Positions 18,033 through 29,600 are shown, counted from the first letter of the stretch. The stretch: 64,000 bases of DNA from Leptolyngbya sp. NIES-2104 (GCF_001485215.1 NZ_BBWW01000001.1:2480001-2544000), one strand, 5' to 3'. Notes: generated from the sequence alone by a model not told the origin. Program-made: numbers and translations.

Positions 18033-19328
18033 ATGACCGAATCCGTCTTTCTAAGAAATCCGTATGTCCCTGGAAAACCCGTTTCGCCGCTGCTGTTTGT
18101 CGGCAGGACGAACGAGATCGAAACTGCATTCGATCAGATTCTCAGTCGGGGACATTTAGCGATTTGGGGCGGTTCTGGCATCGGGAAAACTTCCTTTCTG
18201 CAAATGATCGCGGCTCCGCAAACCTGGAAATTTCGCGGACACGATCCAACTAAAGCCATCATTGTGCTGTTAAGTTGTCTCAGTGTTTCGCCGTTTACCG
18301 CTGCAAATTTTTGGAATGAAGTGTTTGTCATTCTCAAAGACGCGCTGACCGATGAACCGGAAATTCAGCGGGAAGTCGAAAAACATCTGGAGCGATTAAC
18401 CGCAAGTAAGGATAATCTACGATCGATTCTCCGACTTTTAGGTAAAAAAGATAAATTTCTCCTTCTGCTGATCGACGACTACGATGTCGCGCTGCAAGTC
18501 AGCCCCGAATACACCGAAGAAGATGCCGCCGATTTCCTGAGTGATTGCCGTAATCTTGCCTCCCACTCCCAAGAAAGCCAATATCTAGCCACAGTGGTCA
18601 CGTCTCTTCGTCGCTTGAATGAAGCGGGGATCAGACTTAAACCGGGTGAATCACCTTGGTACAATCACTACCTGTTTCAACCCCTCAAGCCGTTTAGTGA
18701 AACCGATGCCGCCGCCCTTTTAGGGGGATTGCCGCTCACACCTGCACTCAAAGAAGGCATTCGAGACATTGCGGGTGGCAGTCCAGCCTTATTACAAGTC
18801 GCTGGATACCTCTTATTTCGAGAGTTTCGTGCCAATCGGCTGCCTGATCCCGATGCGTTCGCAAGCGAATTTCAACGCGCAACCGAACACTATTTCGAGG
18901 ACAACTGGGACTTTTCCAACGACACCGAACAGACCTTGATGATGCTCCTCGCCCTGACACACCTGAAGGGACGGTTACTGAAGAGACGTTATGACCTGGG
19001 GGATACGGATGTTATTTTCAGTCAAAAAGAGCGAGAATTAAGGGATCTCGAAGAACGTGGGGTCGTCGTCTGCCGATTGGTTGAAGGTAAAAAGCAATAT
19101 CGCTTCGCATCTTCGCTGATGGAATGGTGGGTGGTTAAGGAGATTGAAAATAGCGATGAGGAGAGCCTCCAAGCGCGGCAACGCACTTTCCTCAATTTGA
19201 TGAGTCGTCGCCAAGCGGAAACGGTGACAAACGCGATTCGCTGGTTATGGCAACACAAAGAAGAAGTGCCAACGATTCTGGCTTGGTTGGGTAAGCTAAC
19301 TGCTGCCCTACCAGTGGGATTTGGTTAA
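18033..19328 (+). CDS. P-loop (STAND-like) ATPase, first of a tandem pair
   Basis: 431 residues. The N-terminus carries the motif FLRNPYVPGKPVSPLLFVGR, which places a GR-type entry just before the P-loop GGSGIGKT (46-53). Walker B is LLLLIDDYD (about 146-154), followed by an arginine-rich sensor region (TSLRRLNEAGIRL). The C-terminal third is a winged-helix-type region (ELRDLEERGVVVCRLV). There is no fused effector domain and no membrane segment. The second ATPase begins 27 bases after its stop and shares the NPYxxGxP...F.GR entry, so they are probably co-expressed and may act together. STAND ATPases serve as switches in defence and signalling; this role is inference. Confidence 0.8.
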   Translation: MTESVFLRNPYVPGKPVSPLLFVGRTNEIETAFDQILSRGHLAIWGGSGIGKTSFLQMIAAPQTWKFRGHDPTKAIIVLLSCLSVSPFTAANFWNEVFVILKDALTDEPEIQREVEKHLERLTASKDNLRSILRLLGKKDKFLLLLIDDYDVALQVSPEYTEEDAADFLSDCRNLASHSQESQYLATVVTSLRRLNEAGIRLKPGESPWYNHYLFQPLKPFSETDAAALLGGLPLTPALKEGIRDIAGGSPALLQVAGYLLFREFRANRLPDPDAFASEFQRATEHYFEDNWDFSNDTEQTLMMLLALTHLKGRLLKRRYDLGDTDVIFSQKERELRDLEERGVVVCRLVEGKKQYRFASSLMEWWVVKEIENSDEESLQARQRTFLNLMSRRQAETVTNAIRWLWQHKEEVPTILAWLGKLTAALPVGFG

Positions 19329-19355
19329 TCGGAGCGGTTAAAGCAACGAGCTTAT

Positions 19356-21311
19356 ATGAGTTACTCGATCGAGCAACGAAGAAATCCTTATATCATTGGT
19401 CGTCCGATTACGGAACCTGATCGCTTTTTCGGACGCGATCGTTTGTTTGAGTTTATTACCGACAATCTGCTTCAGGGATCGCAGGTCATTCTGCTACACG
19501 GACAGCGAAGAATTGGAAAATCTTCAGTCTTGGCACAAATTCCCCGATCGATTGACTTGAAAAACTTCGCTTTTGTGCCCTTGTCGCTCGAAGGAGATAG
19601 TCGAAAATCGCTCGGTGAAGTGCTGTATGAATTAGCACGAGATACCTTGCAGCAATTCGACTGGCTCAAAGAACGGATTAAGTTACCGTCGATCGCGGAT
19701 TTTCAACGCGATCCTCGATTGTTTTTGCGAAAGCTCATTCCCGATTTGTGTCGAGAATTAGCAGTCGAGAACATTGTGCTGCTGCTCGACGAATTTGATT
19801 CATTGCACAATCAAGAAGTGGATGACGCGGCAGATCATTTGTTTAGATACTTACAAGCCGGAGTTTATGAGTCTCCGAATCTTTATCTCATTCCGGTTGT
19901 GGGAAGACAGTTAGATGATTTGCCTGTGATGTTGAGCTTGTTCCGAGAAGCTCCCAATCAGGAAGTCGGATTGCTCGATCGACGAAGCGCAGAACAATTA
20001 ATCACCGTTCCCGCAAAAGGCTTGTTGGAATATGACTTAGATGCGATCGATGCGATTCTCGAACTCTCTGCGGGTCATCCTTATTTCACTCAGGTGATTT
20101 GTTTTGCATTGTTCACTCATGCTCGAACTGAGGATCGCTGGAGAGTCACACGATCAGATGTCAGAGCCAATGTAGAACGAGCGATCGAACTGGGTGAAGG
20201 TGGCTTAGGCTGGTTTTGGGAAGGCATCCCACTGCCCGAACGAGTCGTATTTTCTGCGGCGGCTGAAGTTCCTCGCGCTCGTCAGATGGAATACCCAGAC
20301 ATTGCGACCTTAGAGTTTAGTGAAATTGAACCTTTAGAACTGTTGCGAGAATGTGGTGTCGAACTCACAGAACCGATTCGCCAAGGTTTAAATAATCTGC
20401 TTGACTGGCGATTTCTCAGAGCGACTGGAATTCGCTCTGGAGTTCGCCCCGGAGAGCGACGGGATTCGATTCCGCCGAGTGTTTCAACCTATCGAGTCTC
20501 GATCGAGCTTGTTCGTCGCTGGCTCGTTCAACGCCATCCAATTCGCCGCGAACTTCGAGAACTAGAAGACCTCGATTTGAAAGCACAAACGCTGTACGAA
20601 ACTGCGAGAGTGGCTCGGCTCCGGGGCATTACTCCGAAAATCGTGAGCTTACTCAATGAAGCATTAAGACTCAATCCAAATCACTTCGAGGCACTGTTTG
20701 AACTAGCAGATAGCTTAGCTGAAATGCGGCAGTTCTCTCAAGCTCTAAAGTACTATCGACGGGCTTATTTAGTCGATGCAGTGCGAGTGAGAGATAACTA
20801 TGTCGAAGCCTTGTATGACTATGCAGAAGAGCTACATAGCTTAGGTGAAAATGATGATGCGATCGCACAATTAGAGGAAGCTCATGCGATTGAACCTGAT
20901 AACGCTCAAGTTAAACGATTGCTTGATCAGATTCAGCGTGAGAAACGCTATGCGGATCAGTTAAAAGTCATTCCAATTACGAGTGTGAGTCAGGATGCGG
21001 GGTATATCTCCTCGATCGCGGAAATGTCTACGAAGCAAGCAGATCTGAGTTCATTGCAGCAGAACTTTAATCAGCTTCGCGCTCAAGTCAGTGCAGAAGC
21101 TCCAAAAGAGGTAAAAAATCGCGCTCTAGAACATTTAAATGATTTGCAGGAAGAGTTGTTTACTCAGAGGAAAGTGAATGGTTTAACGTTGCTGTATGTT
21201 TATCAATGGTTCCGTAATCATCTACCGAAGTCATTGGTACAAGCTGTAACAGAATTCGTTGATGCGGTGAGTGCCACCATTTCGCATCAGGACGAAGAGA
21301 AATCTGGCTAA
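19356..21311 (+). CDS. P-loop (STAND-like) ATPase with TPR tail, second of the pair
   Basis: 651 residues. Entry motif NPYIIGRPITEPDRFFGRDRL (10-30), P-loop GQRRIGKSS (49-57), Walker B IVLLLDEFDSL (about 142-152), then an ATPase lid region with AGHPYFTQVICFALF. A winged helix lies around 370-410. Residues about 425-530 contain TPR units (EALRLNPNHFEALFELADSL; EEAHAIEPDNAQVKRLL). The last 110 residues are helical with an amphipathic end (QQNFNQLRAQVSAEAPKEV) and a segment LYVYQWFRNHLP. The fold suits a regulated switch that uses the TPR part to bind a partner. It is paired with the gene upstream and lies 51 bases before an HTH/PIN toxin pair. Confidence 0.82.
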   Translation: MSYSIEQRRNPYIIGRPITEPDRFFGRDRLFEFITDNLLQGSQVILLHGQRRIGKSSVLAQIPRSIDLKNFAFVPLSLEGDSRKSLGEVLYELARDTLQQFDWLKERIKLPSIADFQRDPRLFLRKLIPDLCRELAVENIVLLLDEFDSLHNQEVDDAADHLFRYLQAGVYESPNLYLIPVVGRQLDDLPVMLSLFREAPNQEVGLLDRRSAEQLITVPAKGLLEYDLDAIDAILELSAGHPYFTQVICFALFTHARTEDRWRVTRSDVRANVERAIELGEGGLGWFWEGIPLPERVVFSAAAEVPRARQMEYPDIATLEFSEIEPLELLRECGVELTEPIRQGLNNLLDWRFLRATGIRSGVRPGERRDSIPPSVSTYRVSIELVRRWLVQRHPIRRELRELEDLDLKAQTLYETARVARLRGITPKIVSLLNEALRLNPNHFEALFELADSLAEMRQFSQALKYYRRAYLVDAVRVRDNYVEALYDYAEELHSLGENDDAIAQLEEAHAIEPDNAQVKRLLDQIQREKRYADQLKVIPITSVSQDAGYISSIAEMSTKQADLSSLQQNFNQLRAQVSAEAPKEVKNRALEHLNDLQEELFTQRKVNGLTLLYVYQWFRNHLPKSLVQAVTEFVDAVSATISHQDEEKSG

Positions 21312-21362
21312 GGCTCTATTTTAGGTACAATCGATGTAGAATTTTCCTTCTGCGGTCGTACC

Positions 21363-21728
21363 ATGACAGCAACCCCTTCCAATGTTCTTACGCTTGAAGA
21401 AACCGCCGCTTACCTTCGACTTTCTCCCGAAGTGGTCGAGCAAGAAGCGATCGCGGGTCATATTCCAGGACGGCAAATCGATGATCACTGGCAGTTCATA
21501 AAGACAGCGATCGATGATTGGCTGCAAAATCACAGGGAATCATCGATCGGGCATTTTTCAGATGGAGTAAGCCGCGTACCTGTGAGTCAGGAAAGTCCGT
21601 GGATTGAATTTGCTGGAGTGTTTAAGGATGACCCAGATTTTGCCAAGATCGCAGCCGCGATTCGGGCAGAAAGAGAAATAGAAGATGATACAGAAGTCGA
21701 TCCCTCCGTTTACCATTTAGAAACTTGA
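21363..21728 (+). CDS. HTH (excisionase/MerR-like) protein, probable antitoxin of the PIN toxin
   Basis: 121 residues. The N-terminal half is a helix-turn-helix of the HTH_17/excisionase type: LTLEETAAYLRLSPEVVEQEA with the wing HIPGRQIDDHWQFIKTAIDDWL. The C-terminal half is acidic, ends with a Glu/Asp-rich stretch, and includes a helix DDPDFAKIAAAIRAEREIE as often found in antitoxins that wrap a PIN toxin. Its stop is ten bases from the toxin start and overlaps that gene's ribosome binding site, a coupled arrangement. It would repress its own promoter and neutralise the toxin. The assignment rests on gene order and fold. Confidence 0.82.
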   Translation: MTATPSNVLTLEETAAYLRLSPEVVEQEAIAGHIPGRQIDDHWQFIKTAIDDWLQNHRESSIGHFSDGVSRVPVSQESPWIEFAGVFKDDPDFAKIAAAIRAEREIEDDTEVDPSVYHLET

Positions 21729-21738
21729 GGGTGCGAGT

Positions 21739-22173
21739 TTGTACATTCTAGATACGGATCACGTTTCGCTGTTGTTAGAAGATCAGCCAAGAGTCAAAGC
21801 AAAGACCGCAGAGCGAGCTAGAGATTTGGCAATTACGATCGTGACTGTTCAAGAACTCTTTAATGGTTGGATTGGGCGACTCAATGATCCTGCTGAAGCG
21901 AACCGACAAGTTATCCTTTATACAAAGCTCTCGACCGTTGTGCGATATGTGAAAAAGACGGTTGTGCTCGATTTTGATGAATTCGCCGATCGACAGTTTC
22001 GGCAGATGTTGACCACTTACCCTCAACTCCGAAAGAATCGCTTGCAGAAAGATATGCGAATTGCATCAATAGCACTTGCTCTCGATGCAACTGTGGTTAC
22101 TCGGAACTATCGCGATTTCTCTCAAGTCCCAAATTTGCGCTTTGAAGATTGGAGCGTAGAAGACAATTTCTAA
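21739..22173 (+). CDS. vapC: PIN-domain ribonuclease, VapC family toxin
   Basis: 144 residues from a TTG start at 21739, supported by GAGGG at 21727-21731, seven bases upstream. PIN acidic residues are D5 in MYILDTDHVSLLLE, the Glu in TVQELFNGW, and Asp residues in LDFDEFADRQF and ALALDATVVTRN; these bind the metal. VapC proteins cut specific RNAs, often tRNA or rRNA. The C-terminal NYRDFSQVPNLRFEDW is the usual end of the VapC subgroup found in cyanobacteria. It is translationally linked to the HTH gene before it. An alternative is a housekeeping PIN nuclease, but the operon layout favours a toxin. Confidence 0.85.
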   Translation: MYILDTDHVSLLLEDQPRVKAKTAERARDLAITIVTVQELFNGWIGRLNDPAEANRQVILYTKLSTVVRYVKKTVVLDFDEFADRQFRQMLTTYPQLRKNRLQKDMRIASIALALDATVVTRNYRDFSQVPNLRFEDWSVEDNF

Positions 22174-22190
22174 TACTTGCGATAATTGCT

Positions 22191-22262
22191 CCTTGATTCT
22201 GCGTGATGAGAAATGCGATCGCATTCGATTAACCGCTAAGTTAGAAGTCTAAGGAATCAAGG
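22191..22262 (+). promoter_or_regulatory. Long hairpin that may cover the MATE ribosome binding site
   Basis: CCTTGATTC (22191-22199) pairs perfectly with GAATCAAGG (22254-22262). The last two bases of the right arm are part of AAGGAAG (22259-22265), the likely ribosome binding site seven bases before the ATG at 22273. Between the arms is a 14-bp palindrome containing HIP1 (AATGCGATCGCATT, 22212-22225). The left arm lies after the vapC stop, so it would be transcribed only if the message starts upstream. Function as a leader or translational switch is inferred. Confidence 0.4.
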
Positions 22263-22272
22263 AAGTGTCACG

Positions 22273-23655
22273 ATGAATATGATTCGGGTGCCAAGTCGGA
22301 TTCAAAGCGAAGTTCAAGAATTTCTGAAACTCGCGATTCCGCTGGCAAGTGCTCAGGTCGCTCAGTCTGCGACTGGATTTGCAGACACGATCATGATGGG
22401 CAGAATGGGAGCCGAGATTTTAGCGGGAGGAGGACTCGCAGCGATTATTTATCTCTCGATTATGGCGACGACGAGCAGCATGGTGATGGGGGTGAGTCCG
22501 TTAATTGCAGAAGCGTTCGGAGCGGGGCAAAAAACGAGAACTCAGCAACTGGCACGTCAAGGACTTTGGTTATCTCTGATTGTTACCATTCCGATGATGA
22601 TTGTGACGGGATCTCTCGATCGCTGGATGATTCACACCGGACAAACAGAAACGACCGTTCGGCTTGCGAATACCTATCTTGATATTATGCTGTGGGGATT
22701 GTTTCCAGCCGTTGGATTTGCTGCATTAAGAGCAACCGTTTCTGCTCTTTCTCAGGCACGTCCAGTGATGATCATTGTGATCGTAGGAACCGCATTTAAC
22801 ATTGTTGGAAACTATATCTTGGGGTTTGGGGAGTTTGGCTTTCCAGAAATGGGACTGGCGGGACTGGCGTTATCGAGTGTACTTGCACTGTGGGGAATGT
22901 TCCTAGCATTAGCATTGTATATTTTCCTGCATCCGAAGCTGAGAGACTATCGAGTGTTTCAAGAGTTGCATCGGATTCGTCCAAAGATTCTGTGGGAACT
23001 CGCTTGGGTTGGTGTTCCAATTGGTCTATTTTCTGGGCTGGAAATGGGCTTCTTCATGGTAACGACGTTTTGGATGGGGACACTCGGAACTGCCGCCTTA
23101 GCTGCTCATCAGATTGTGTTTCAAACAATCGTCGTGATCTTCATGGTGCCGCTTGGAATATCGTTTGCCACAACGGTGAGAGTCGGACAATGGCTAGGAA
23201 AGCAAGATATTCTCGGCATTCAGCAAGCAACTTGGGTCAGTTTGATAATGACGGTTCTATTTATGTCGGGAGTGTCGATCGCAGTTCTACTTTTTCCTAA
23301 ACAAGTGATTGGCATCTATCTCGATGTGCAAAATCCAGAAAATGCAGCGATTATTTCGTTAGCAATTCCCTTGTTGATCATTGCTGCGATCGCTCAAGTC
23401 CTCGATGGCTTTCAAAAAGCGGTATATGGCTCTTTGCAAGGCTTACAAGACACTCAAATTCCGATGGTGCTCAATGTATTGGGCTATTGGGGAGTTGGAT
23501 TATCCGCAGGGTATTTGCTTGGATTTCATCTCGGTTTAGGAAGTACAGGATTGTGGATTGGGCAATCGATCGCGATCGCAGTAGTCGCAATGCTATTCGC
23601 TGGACGATTGTTGAAATTAATCGCCCAGCGAAAACAGCTTAATTCGGGAAGTTGA
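22273..23655 (+). CDS. MATE family efflux transporter
   Basis: 460 residues with twelve hydrophobic helices, the normal MATE layout of two six-helix halves. The N-terminal signature is LKLAIPLASAQVAQSATGFADTIMMGRMG, and the second half begins with ELAWVGVPIGLFSGLEMGFF. MATE proteins export drugs or metabolites in exchange for sodium or protons across the inner membrane. The best match is the NorM group. The C-terminus is short and basic, ending at 23655; the last 17 bases overlap the 3' end of the giant gene on the other strand. Substrate unknown. Confidence 0.92.
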   Translation: MNMIRVPSRIQSEVQEFLKLAIPLASAQVAQSATGFADTIMMGRMGAEILAGGGLAAIIYLSIMATTSSMVMGVSPLIAEAFGAGQKTRTQQLARQGLWLSLIVTIPMMIVTGSLDRWMIHTGQTETTVRLANTYLDIMLWGLFPAVGFAALRATVSALSQARPVMIIVIVGTAFNIVGNYILGFGEFGFPEMGLAGLALSSVLALWGMFLALALYIFLHPKLRDYRVFQELHRIRPKILWELAWVGVPIGLFSGLEMGFFMVTTFWMGTLGTAALAAHQIVFQTIVVIFMVPLGISFATTVRVGQWLGKQDILGIQQATWVSLIMTVLFMSGVSIAVLLFPKQVIGIYLDVQNPENAAIISLAIPLLIIAAIAQVLDGFQKAVYGSLQGLQDTQIPMVLNVLGYWGVGLSAGYLLGFHLGLGSTGLWIGQSIAIAVVAMLFAGRLLKLIAQRKQLNSGS

Positions 23656-26600
23656 TCTGAAGATCTCCATCGATCGATAAATCATTTTTCGATTGATCGA
23701 GTTCGACGATCGTTCTTTGCAGCGTTGGACTCAGGAAGTTCAGTAGCAGTGTCCGAATCGTTGGATTGATGACGATTAAATCTGCTGCACTGGGATTCGT
23801 TGCACGAACAATGTTGTTTCCTGCACCGCCATCGAGTCCATCGGTTTCTTCACCGCCAAACAGATAATCATCACCATTGTTGCCGCTGAGTTGATCAATG
23901 CCTCTCACACCAAACAGAATATCGTTACCATCGCCGCCGAATAGAGTATCTTCGGTCAGTTGAGTGACTGCGGAACCAGGAATGCGATAGATAAAATTGT
24001 ATTGATGTGGCATCACTTGATTGAAGTTGTGTTCTTCTTCGCCGTAGTCAAAGAAGCTCTTGTTCAATTCAAAGTTCAAATCAAGCTGGCGATTGATCAC
24101 AGGCATCATCAAAGTAATGTTATCGCCGACCATGATATCGTCGCCGCGATCGCCGTTCATCTGATCATTACCTGTAATCAAGGTATGAGACTGATTTGCG
24201 CTTGGGTAATTAATGCCGTGTGTACTGGTGTGAAGGTCACGAATGAACACTTTCGCATCTTCAGACAACAGTTCTAAGTCTCGTTGCAGTTGAATCCGAT
24301 CTGCGTTCGTTTGAGGTGCTCGATCGACCAGTGGCAGAATTAAATTGCTGTAGCCTGCAACCATCAGATCATTCCCGTCGCCGCCGCTCATTTGATCGTT
24401 ACCGAGCTTGAGATTAAACTGACGCAGATCCGATCGAGCAGGTTTATCGGGTCCAATCAGTGCATAGTTCCAGAATGAGCCTCGGACATAGTTCGGATTG
24501 CGGAAGATCGGTTCGAGAATCATCGAATCGTCTGCCAACAGTTTGTCATCTCCACTGCCACCGCTCACGATATCGTTCCCGATCGCGAATGTATACGGTT
24601 GAGTAGTTGTACCACCCAGCGGAGCAGAAATCGCGTTCACTGTCGCATTAAACGCAGTCAGTACTTGCTGTAAATCAAGAATTTGCTGGCTCAAAGTTGC
24701 AGCATCAGATGGAGACTTCACAACCATTCCACTCAAGACGACTCCGTTATCGCTCATGACTAAATCGCGATCGTCACCGCCATCGATCACATCACCGCCA
24801 GCCGTGAATTCTTGCGGTTGCGCTCCACTCCGACCCGTGACAGCAAGTTCCAAACTCTGCAAGTCGTACATCAAATGATAGAGCGATCGCGTCATCAGAT
24901 CGAAGCTTTGATCGATCGAGCCGATTCCCGTTCTCAGCGGAATCGTATTCATGTAGTTATCACCGACGATCGTATCTAAACCAGCGCCCGCCGCAATCTG
25001 ATCGTTGCCTGCTAACAGATCCAAATGATCCACAGCATTCGGAATGACTGAGACAAACGGCTTCAATGTGTTCCCGCTTGCGCGTCGCAGCACATCAATG
25101 ATCGGAGTGGGTGAATTATCGCGAGAGAGAGGTTGCGATCGCGTTAAGGTCGGCAGCAATCCGTAGAACGGCTTCGGAATCAGCGTCATATTCGGAGTCA
25201 CGATCGTGCCGAACAATCCTAACTCTAAGTTCAGATTCACAGATTGTTCAATCAAATGAATGCCGCGAGTCACAGTCGGAAGCTCGGCATTAAATGGCAT
25301 CAAATTCACCGAATCATCACCAATGATCAAGTCATCGCCGCCTTGATCATCAATGCGATCGTTCCCCGCATTTCCTTCGATGTAATCGTTGCCCAAGCCA
25401 CCTTGAATCACATCATTTCCACGCTGACCAAAGATTGCATCTTCTCCATTGCCACCATCGATCGCATCATTTCCATCCGCAAACAGTGAAACTTGATAAG
25501 TTGAAAGCTTCCACTGACCTGCTTCAAGCACTTTGTTACCCGCTGCATCATACTCACCCGCAAGCAAGAGCAAATCAGGATTTTGGAACTGTCCAGGCTG
25601 AATGCCGCTGATCGTTCCCGACAAGCTACCTACATCAGTGAGAATCACGTCTCGATGCCAAGAACCATTCAAGTTCACTCTAGCTGTTCCATCAGGATTG
25701 TAATCGCGCGAGATCAGACCAACATCGCCCAAGATTGTATCTTGACCATCACCACCTGTGATGAAATCGTCACCGAGTTGCCCATACAGTTCATCATCGC
25801 CTGCACCGCCATCGATGCGATCGTTACCGCGTTGACCCTGAATGATGTCATCACCTGAACCGCCATTCATGGTGTCATTTCCACCAATGCGATCGACATC
25901 ATCAAAGCGAGTTACATCCCGAATCACACTATTAAACGGTGCAACATACCGCTGCCAAGTTCCGTTGACTAATCGACGTGTGATCGTGCCATTGTCACCA
26001 ATCATTACATCCGCTGCTGCACCCCCATCCATGCGATCGTCGCCGTCTGCACCCCCAATCACATTGTGACCGCCGATCATATCATCTTCGCCCTCATTGC
26101 CATTCAGGTCATCATTGCCTTGCTGACCGAGCAGAATATCATCGCCCTGATTGCCGTAGAGAATATCATTACCGCCGCCTTCGGTTGCTTGGGTATTGAT
26201 CGAAATGTAATTGCGATCGCGTTGAAGTGCTTGATAAACAATGCCGTGATCACCCATTAACAAGTCATCAGATGGAATTGTGTTATCTGATGTTGAAGTC
26301 AATCGCTCGCTAAAGAAAGAAGCATCTTGAACATCGATTCCATCCATCATCCAAATTGCGACTTCTCCGCTCTGTTCGCGCCAAATCAGGTCAACTTTAC
26401 CGTCTTTGTTCAAGTCACCCACAGTTTGAATCGACCAATTCAGCGGAATGCTTGAAATCAACGAGCCATTGATCACGTTCTTGCCGTCCATCAGCCAGAC
26501 TGCGACTCCACCTTGATTCTGTTCGCGCCAGATCAAGTCAGCTTTACCGTCATTGTTCAAGTCACCGACTTGCTCGATTTTCCAGTTGATTGGAATGCTC

Positions 26601-29600
26601 GAAACCAGTGAACCATCAGTGACGTTCTTGCCATCCATTAACCAGACCACCACGTTACCTTGATTCTGTTCGCGCCAGATCAAGTCAGCTTTACCGTCAT
26701 TGTTCAAGTCACCGACTTGCTCGATTTTCCAGTTGATTGGAATGCTCGAAACCAGTGAACCATCAGTGACGTTCTTGCCATCCATCAACCAGACCACCAC
26801 GTTGCCTTGGAATTTCTCGCGCCAGATTAGATCTGCTTTACCATCATTGTTCAAATCACCAATATGCTCGATCGACCAATTCAGCGGAATACCGGGTACA
26901 AGTCCAGCATCGATCACATCCTTACCATCCATCAGCCAGACTGCCACGTCGCCTTGGAACTTCTCACGCCAGATTAGATCCGCTTTACCATCATTGTTCA
27001 AATCATGAACACCGACGATCGACCAATTCAGCGGAATGCTCGGCACGAATGAGCCATCAATCACCCGCTTACCATCCATCAGCCAGATGGCAACGCCGCC
27101 CTGAATTTGTTCGCGCCAAACGAGGTCAGCTTTACCATCATTGTTCAAGTCTTGAACACCCTCGATTTTCCAGTTCGACGGAATTCCAGGAGCCACGATC
27201 GCGAAATCTAGCACATCCTTGCCGTTCATCAACCAAACAGCTACATCGCCTCGAATTCGGTTGCGCCAGACTAAATCTTCTCGCCCATCTCCATTAAAAT
27301 CACCTTGACCGACGATCGACCATTCTCCAGAAGCGAGAGCATTCGGGTCAGTGCCGTTCTCTCCAGCAACAAAGTCTTCGCCTGTACCGCCCAAGAGTTG
27401 ATCTTCACCTGCGCCACCATAAATGATGTCGTTTCCACCGAAGTTTGGATCAGTTGTGGTGATGATATCTAAGGTAGATAGATCACTGTCGGCACTCACA
27501 ACGGTGTCACCTGCAAAAGCAAAGTCAAATCGACCATTATCACCGAGAATGCGATCGTGACCCGCATCGCCGTAGAGACTATCCTGAGCAAATCCACCCA
27601 GAATCAAATCTACACCCTCACCACCAGAAATCGTGTCATCGCCACCAATTTCTGGAGAGGTGCTGTTAAATTGGCGAATCCGCCCACCGTCTAGAATGAT
27701 TTGAGCATTATCCCCAGCAAGGAAATCATTTCCAGCGTCTCCGGTTGCTCGATCGCTGCCCGCTCCAGCAATGACAATATCGTCGTCTTCGTTACCTGCA
27801 ATGATGTCATCGCCGCCAATCTCTGGTGAAAGCACCTCGATCGTATCTAAAGTGCTCGGATTTTGATCAATCAGATATGAGAGAACACCATTGTCACCGA
27901 GAATGATATCTTTGCCTGCGTTGCCTTGGATATCATCGTTTCCAGTGCCACCCAGAATACGATCGTCACCTTCGTTCCCAGTAATGACATCATCGCCACC
28001 AAACCCAGAATCAGAAGTCGTGATGATTGTTAAAGCATTCTCACCATTGACTAGAACATAAGGCAGCGTTCCATTGTCACCGAGAATAATATCTTCGCCT
28101 GCATTGCCTTGAATGTCATCATTTCCAGCACCGCCGAGAATGCGATCGTCATCTTCATCGCCTGTAATGGAATCATTACCACCAATTTCCGGTGAACTGG
28201 TTTCAATCATTGTCAGTCTGCCATTTTCTCCAGCAGTATAGCTAAGCAATCCATTGTCACCGAGGATAATGTCTTTGCCTGCATTGCCTGCGATGCTGTC
28301 GTTTCCAGCACCGCCAAGAATGCGATCGTCACCCTCATCGCCCGTGATCACATCATTACCACCGATCTCTGGAGCAGTTGTAGAAATTACATTAAACAAC
28401 TGACTTTCACCCTGAAGGTCATAGATTAGCGTTCCACTGTCACCTAGAATGACATCTTGTCCCGCGTTGCCTTGAATGGTATCGTCACCTGCACCCCCAA
28501 CGATGCGATCGTTGTCTGCATCGCCTGTGATTACATCATTGCCCGCAACTTCAGGTGAAGTGCTGAGAATTGTGACCTGTTGCAGCCCCTGCTGGATATC
28601 AAGGAAACTGACAGCGCCAGCATCACCGAGGATAATATCCTGTCCTGCATTGCCTTGAATATTATCGCCACCCGCACCCCCGATGATCAGATCGCCGCCT
28701 GCATTGCCTTCGATGACATCGTTTCCACCCATTTCTGGATCGGCTGAGCGAACGAGTTCAATTGCATTCGTGCTGCTACTAAATTCAATCTCGCCATGGT
28801 CACCGAATAGAACATCGTCACCGATATCACCCACAATGCTGTCATCTGCTGCACCACCGAAGACAATATCATCGCCCTCGTTCGCTTGAATGATATCGTT
28901 ACCCCCCAGTGCTGGATCGGTTGTGGTGATCACAAGACTGACATTAATAGAATTGGGCGCGTAGTTCAGGGCACCGTTATCTCCGATCGCAATGTCATCG
29001 CCCGCATGTGCCGTAATGTTATCGCTACCAGAACCGCCCAGCAGCACATCATCACCCGCATTTCCTTCGATCGTGTCATCGCCCCCTTGATCCGGGAAAA
29101 TGCTTCTAATTTGCTCAAGGGCACCCGCATCGCTAAAACTGAGGTAGGCATGATCGCCCATCACCAGATCATCGCCTTCGTTGCCAAAGATGCGATCGCC
29201 TCCGATACCCGCTCGATCAGTACCGCCAGAACCTCCGATGATGATGTCGTTTCCGAGTCCACCTGTGATCGTATCGACACCGCCATTTTCTGGATCAGTG
29301 GAGTAGATGTCATTTGCTTGTTCGCTGCCATCTGCACCGACAAACACACCATTATCACCGAACAAAATATTATCGGTTGCTTCAGGACTCACTTCGATCG
29401 TGTCGTCGCCTGTTCCACCAAAGATGATCGAGGCATCTGCATTTCCCTTGAGTAAGTCATTTCCGCCGAATGTCGCTTCAAGGGTTGCTGCTCGCATCAA
29501 TACACCATCCGTCAGCGTGATCCGACCCCCATCCCCGATCAGGAGATCAAAACCCGCATCACCGCTGATCGTGTCATCGGCTGCACCCCCAATCAGAAGG

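Noticed and set aside
28886-29455. 189-codon plus-strand frame opposite the RTX repeats
   Set aside because: Repetitive Ile/Ala/Asp composition is the mirror of GGxGxD codons, with no independent protein signal.
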